Shown here piece after piece: positions 60,480 to 64,000 of a DNA stretch of 64,000 nucleotides. Location of the stretch: positions 1-64,000 of the forward strand of contig NZ_SMBZ01000007.1 of the NCBI RefSeq assembly GCF_004342685.1, read 5' to 3'. Both the position numbers and the translations under genes were made by a program. The stretch's first letter is position 1; each line of letters opens with the position of its first letter. The notes below the pieces were generated by a model. That model made no database searches. It was not told where the DNA came from and saw only the letters and a program-made list of their open reading frames with translations. The stretch is from Sphingobacterium alimentarium (lineage in GTDB: Bacteria > Bacteroidota > Bacteroidia > Sphingobacteriales > Sphingobacteriaceae).

Positions 60480-61715
60480 CTATTCGTCGCCCGGCACAAA
60501 GCTCAACGAGATTAACTTATCGGCATCAAAATAAATCGTGCTAAGTTCCAATAGATCTTCCGCACGCACCGCATCGATCTTATCAAATACCTCCTGGAGA
60601 GGGATTATTTTGTCATAATCAATAATATTTTTCGCTTCCGCGATAATCATGCTCATGCGATTCTCTTCTGCTAGTGCAATCTGTCCTTTGAATTTCTGTT
60701 TGGCTTGCTTCAACTGATAAGCAGAGATAGGACCTTCTTTTAATTTATTGAGTTCCTTAAATACGAGCGACACCGCTTTTTTAAGCTTTTCTTCGTCCGT
60801 ACCTAAGTAAATATTAAAATGTCCAACATCCGTGTACATCGTGAAATTGGACTCTATGGTATAGGCAATGCCATATTTCTCCCGGATACCCAAATTCAGA
60901 ATAGAACTCATCCCAAATCCCCCCAGCATATTATTGAGCAATAGCATAGCTGTTTTACGCTCGTCGAAGATTCCAAATGTTTGGATTCCCAACATATAGT
61001 GCGCCTGATTAATAGGCTTTTCGATGGTTATTTGTTGTCCTTTATTTTCAATAATAGCAATGTCTTGGCGACTTCGAGTATTGGGTTTGATACGACCAAA
61101 GATTTTGTTGCTGATACGCTCAACTTGGGCCAGTGAATAATTTCCTCCTATAGCAATCACGATTTCATTGGTATCATAATTACTGAGCATAAAATCTATC
61201 ACATCAGGCTTTTGCAAAGCTCTCAGATCATCTTCCAAACCTAAAATATTGTGTCCTAAACCGGTTCCTTTAAACAATAAATCTTCAAAATCGTCCATAA
61301 TAGACTCTTCAGGGCTATCGAGGTAGGAAGCCATTTCGTCAAGAATCACTCCTTTCTCTTTCTCAATTTCATTCTCTGGAAACGTAGAATGAAACAGAAC
61401 ATCCTCAAACAAATCTAAAGCGCGCTCGAGATGTGGATTCAAAAATGAGGCATGTAGGCAGGTATATTCTTTGGTAGTATACGCATTAAGGTCCCCACCA
61501 ACTTGCTCCAGACGGTTCAATATTTGATTGGTAGAGCGACGCTCCGTACGCTTAAATAATAAATGTTCAATAAAGTGTGCGACACCATACTTGCCTTCTC
61601 TCTCATCTCGCGCACCAGCATTTACAATCATACAAGTGTGTGTAATGCTAGAGTTTTGGTAATGCAACAATATTCTGATACCATTATCCAATTGGATAAG
61701 ATTGTATTCCTTCAT
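60480..61715 (-). CDS. M16-family zinc peptidase
   Basis: 411 residues. The inverted zinc motif HFIEH (His47, Glu50, His51) is followed by the downstream Glu region LFEDVLFHSTFPENEIEKEK; Tyr/Arg substrate-site residues and the C-terminal half (LNLGIREKYGIAYTIESNFT) fit a pitrilysin/MPP-like two-domain protein. No signal peptide, so probably cytoplasmic or processing peptides at the membrane. About 410 residues is the normal length of the bacterial form that works as a homodimer. Confidence 0.92.
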   Translation of the reverse strand: MKEYNLIQLDNGIRILLHYQNSSITHTCMIVNAGARDEREGKYGVAHFIEHLLFKRTERRSTNQILNRLEQVGGDLNAYTTKEYTCLHASFLNPHLERALDLFEDVLFHSTFPENEIEKEKGVILDEMASYLDSPEESIMDDFEDLLFKGTGLGHNILGLEDDLRALQKPDVIDFMLSNYDTNEIVIAIGGNYSLAQVERISNKIFGRIKPNTRSRQDIAIIENKGQQITIEKPINQAHYMLGIQTFGIFDERKTAMLLLNNMLGGFGMSSILNLGIREKYGIAYTIESNFTMYTDVGHFNIYLGTDEEKLKKAVSLVFKELNKLKEGPISAYQLKQAKQKFKGQIALAEENRMSMIIAEAKNIIDYDKIIPLQEVFDKIDAVRAEDLLELSTIYFDADKLISLSFVPGDE

Positions 61716-61741
61716 TCAGTTATCTATTATTTAATTGATTG

Positions 61742-61749
61742 CAAAACTA
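61742..61749 (-). promoter_or_regulatory. Promoter -7 box of the M16 peptidase gene
   Basis: On the minus strand TAGTTTTG (complement of 61742-61749) fits TAnnTTTG, 26 bases before the ATG at 61715; no good -33 at the standard distance. Confidence 0.45.
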
Positions 61750-61761
61750 CACAATAAAAAC

Positions 61762-61790
61762 AAAACGGCTGTATGAGATACAGCCGTTTA
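61762..61790 (-). terminator. Terminator of the TonB-dependent receptor gene
   Basis: AAACGGCTGTAT (61763-61774) pairs with ATACAGCCGTTT (61778-61789), a 12-bp stem with a 3-base loop; on the minus strand T-rich sequence follows. It lies about 20 bases after the receptor stop. Confidence 0.85.
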
Positions 61791-61809
61791 GATTATAAGT
61801 ATTTTCAAA

Positions 61810-64000
61810 TTACATTCTTGGACGCATATGCCCCGGGAATTGTCCTTGATTTTGCATCGGATTGATTCCTGAGAATTTTTGCAATTTGAATGTAAATGTC
61901 AACATAAAATATCTTGCTAAACGATTGGTCTGACTATCTCTCAAGATCTCACCCACCGTACGGTTGATATTAGTCTGTTGATTCAACAAGTCAAATGCTT
62001 GGAAACGAATCGTAGCACGTTGATCTCTTAAGAATCGTTGCTCGATGTACGAGTTGATAATAAATGGATTCGCATTCGTGCGGAAACCTGTATTAAACTC
62101 TTTGGATAAATCGGCACCAAAAATTGTAGTCGGTGTAAGATTTACCGAGCCTATTACGTTAGGAATAATTTTTTGTGTATTCGCTGCCGCAAAAGCTGGC
62201 AAAGTAGAGCTCGTCCATGTATAATTATATCTAACACCCGGATTGATTTCAAAATTCTCAGAAGGATTGTATCTGAAGAATAACATTTGCGTTAAGGTAG
62301 TGTTATTGTTCACTCCTTTGTCAAATCCTAATGCGTTAACGTTATTTTGTAAACTCGCATTTTGGTCATCTGTCAAATAAGAAACAGTACGTGCATAGCT
62401 CACACCACCACCGTACATGATATTGTATGTCTTCTCTTTCAAAGATCTAGACCAGTGGTAGAATGAATTAATATTATATACAGGATCAGATTCATTGATA
62501 TATCCTACTTCTTGTATAATACCTGATGAAATTGCATTTGGATCTGCTCCTAAATCTGGCGTATCTCTATACCGTTTATTCAGAGAAACGATTTTATCTT
62601 GAGTAATCTCCGAACGCAACATCGCGAAGAATGATTTACCTTTTTGGAAATCACCTGTTCTGAATCGTACATTCATCGAATGTCTAAATTCAGGATCCAA
62701 ATTCGGATTACCCAGTGTTGTTGTTGTTCTATTTGTACTTACTTCAAAAGGCAATATCTGCGAAATACCTGGCTCATTCGAGCGTCCTGAATAATTGAAT
62801 GTAATATTCGATTGACGTGAGAATTTGTATTCAAAACGTGCAATTGGGATGATATTAAAGTTCGAACGATCAATATTCACCGCGTCTGTTAACGATTTTG
62901 CAGATCCTTTTAATACAGATGGTTGGACCGCAGCACCTAATGAATATTTTACCTTTTCGTTTTCGAACATATAACTAGCACCAAATCGGTGTGTAGTGAA
63001 TCCATAATCGTAGTTATAATCAAAGTTCAACTTTGGATCAGCTAGCGGATTATCATTTGCATCCCTTGCTCCTTGTTTGTCACTATTATCGTAGTCATTC
63101 GTATTATAATCATAAGCCAACTCCAACTTACTTTTCTCCGATAATGGCTCTAAGTACGATACCGAAGCACCCGCATTCCAACTTTTGTTCAATGCTTCAC
63201 GTATCGTTCTTTCGTATATTTCACTTATAGGTGTATTCTGGTTGGCAGGATCATATATTTCACGATCTAAAATCTGATCATATTCGTTCGTTGTAGAAGC
63301 GTTATCATAATTAAAGTTGAAGAACAAATTGCGTCCTTTATCATTTAATCTTCTATTATACAATCCTGAGAAATTATAGCGCGGACTTGTAGACGAATTA
63401 TCTGATGTCTGAATTTGTTCATAATCTAAGTTCTCATTGTTAAAAAGAATAGAATTACCCCAATTATTAGTTCTATTGTCATTAAAACCTATTTGAGGCG
63501 TGATTTTGATATAATCTTTATCCGTTATATTCCATTCAAGATTACCCTCGAAACGGTGACTTCCACGAATACTATTATTATCTGTAGTATCTCCCTGTGT
63601 TAGATTTTGTCCAATATACTCCGTAAAAGCATTTGACAAGGTGTTGTTATCATCGCGTCCATAAGAATATGATCCGTATGTTTTCAGCTTATCCGAAAAG
63701 TCATGACGTACATTTAGTCCAATTGATCCAGTATTGGTAATACCTTCAGAACCGCCAAACATACCTCCGCCACCACGGCCACCGCCACCACCTTGACGTC
63801 CTCTGGCACCACCGCCTATTGCATTAAAATCAAATAACGGCGCATTCATATTATTCAGGTTTCCTAATACAGACACTTGCGTCTTCTCTTTGAAACCCAT
63901 AAACATAGCTGTAGTCTGATAGCGATCTTGGGTACCACCACCAACACGTACTGTCGTTGCGTAACCGTTGTTATATTTAGGGTCAATTTGAATGTTCAAT
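61810..64000 (-). CDS. TonB-dependent receptor-like outer-membrane protein, 3' part
   Basis: At least 729 residues; the frame is open at the window edge, so the start, signal peptide, any regulatory domain and plug are outside. The visible part is the barrel: repeated amphipathic strands with many Tyr, Asn and Asp (TYGSYSYGRDDNNTLSNAF, LELAYDYNTNDYDNSDKQG) and YNFSGLYNRRLNDKGRNLFF. It resembles the OMP_b-brl_3 receptors. A Gly/Arg-rich low-complexity stretch (GGGARGRQGGGGGRGGGGMF) lies at about residues 62-83 of the visible part. The end, FPGHMRPRM, comes after the last recognisable strand (YFMLTFTFKLQKFSGI). Probably takes up a nutrient with energy from the TonB system encoded at 46-49 kb. 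Confidence 0.85.
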   Translation of the reverse strand, partial: LNIQIDPKYNNGYATTVRVGGGTQDRYQTTAMFMGFKEKTQVSVLGNLNNMNAPLFDFNAIGGGARGRQGGGGGRGGGGMFGGSEGITNTGSIGLNVRHDFSDKLKTYGSYSYGRDDNNTLSNAFTEYIGQNLTQGDTTDNNSIRGSHRFEGNLEWNITDKDYIKITPQIGFNDNRTNNWGNSILFNNENLDYEQIQTSDNSSTSPRYNFSGLYNRRLNDKGRNLFFNFNYDNASTTNEYDQILDREIYDPANQNTPISEIYERTIREALNKSWNAGASVSYLEPLSEKSKLELAYDYNTNDYDNSDKQGARDANDNPLADPKLNFDYNYDYGFTTHRFGASYMFENEKVKYSLGAAVQPSVLKGSAKSLTDAVNIDRSNFNIIPIARFEYKFSRQSNITFNYSGRSNEPGISQILPFEVSTNRTTTTLGNPNLDPEFRHSMNVRFRTGDFQKGKSFFAMLRSEITQDKIVSLNKRYRDTPDLGADPNAISSGIIQEVGYINESDPVYNINSFYHWSRSLKEKTYNIMYGGGVSYARTVSYLTDDQNASLQNNVNALGFDKGVNNNTTLTQMLFFRYNPSENFEINPGVRYNYTWTSSTLPAFAAANTQKIIPNVIGSVNLTPTTIFGADLSKEFNTGFRTNANPFIINSYIEQRFLRDQRATIRFQAFDLLNQQTNINRTVGEILRDSQTNRLARYFMLTFTFKLQKFSGINPMQNQGQFPGHMRPRM

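Noticed and set aside
63750-63816. GGN-rich repeat considered as a CRISPR or tandem repeat
   Set aside because: It is inside the receptor reading frame and codes a Gly/Arg stretch; no repeat-spacer pattern.

Overview
The window looks like a piece of a Bacteroidota chromosome, most likely from the Sphingobacteriaceae (Sphingobacterium/Pedobacter-like). The signs are a 14-gene complex I operon with a short NuoG, SusC/TonB-type outer-membrane receptors, an ExbB-ExbD-ExbD-TonB operon with a PstS-like lipoprotein, PafA-type phosphatase, many lipoproteins, AT-rich leaders without Shine-Dalgarno sites, and repeated TAnnTTTG promoter boxes. No search could be run, so the genus is an inference. No tRNA, rRNA or CRISPR array was seen.

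Region 1 (1-10.4 kb) is a mobile copper/heavy-metal resistance block. All its genes point right: an RND efflux permease whose 5' part is cut off by an insertion sequence at the window edge, its periplasmic adaptor, a TRASH-like lipoprotein, a small Cys-rich secreted protein, an HMA/DUF3347 protein, a Cu+ P-type ATPase, a DUF417 membrane protein with a premature TGA, and a multicopper oxidase fused to a CopB-like barrel. The left flank is an IS1634-like element and the right flank is a dead IS1182-type transposase tail. No metal-responsive regulator lies inside.

Region 2 (10.4-27 kb) is housekeeping DNA: an M19 dipeptidase coupled to a serine hydrolase, xseAB, uvrA, pafA, an Rrf2 regulator, dcd, a phosphopantetheinyl transferase, an AI-2E-type exporter, an enoyl-CoA hydratase and a DUF5686 outer-membrane protein. 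Between xseB and uvrA lie two head-to-head gene remnants (an outer-membrane protein and a cytochrome c peroxidase), each lacking its 5' end, as if one deletion removed their shared upstream region.

Region 3 (27-30.2 kb) is AT-rich and gene-poor. It holds a SMUG2-like uracil-DNA glycosylase, an NsrR-like Rrf2 regulator, a cupin, a frameshifted start of a truncated globin and AT-rich inverted repeats. It reads as a decayed nitric-oxide response locus.

Region 4 (30.2-43.2 kb) is the complete nuoABCDEFGHIJKLMN operon. Region 5 (43.2-49.4 kb) is the TonB energizing operon. Region 6 (49.7-52.5 kb) has a SUI1-type factor, a lipid kinase and metK. metK is preceded by a promoter and a leader that matches the SAM-II riboswitch, followed by a possible alternative pairing. 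Region 7 (52.5-59.5 kb) is a six-gene overlapping operon SpoIIM/membrane protein/DUF4129/DUF4350/MoxR/DUF58 diverging from an RDD gene. Region 8 (59.5-64 kb) holds fabD, an M16 protease and the 3' part of a TonB-dependent receptor that runs off the window.
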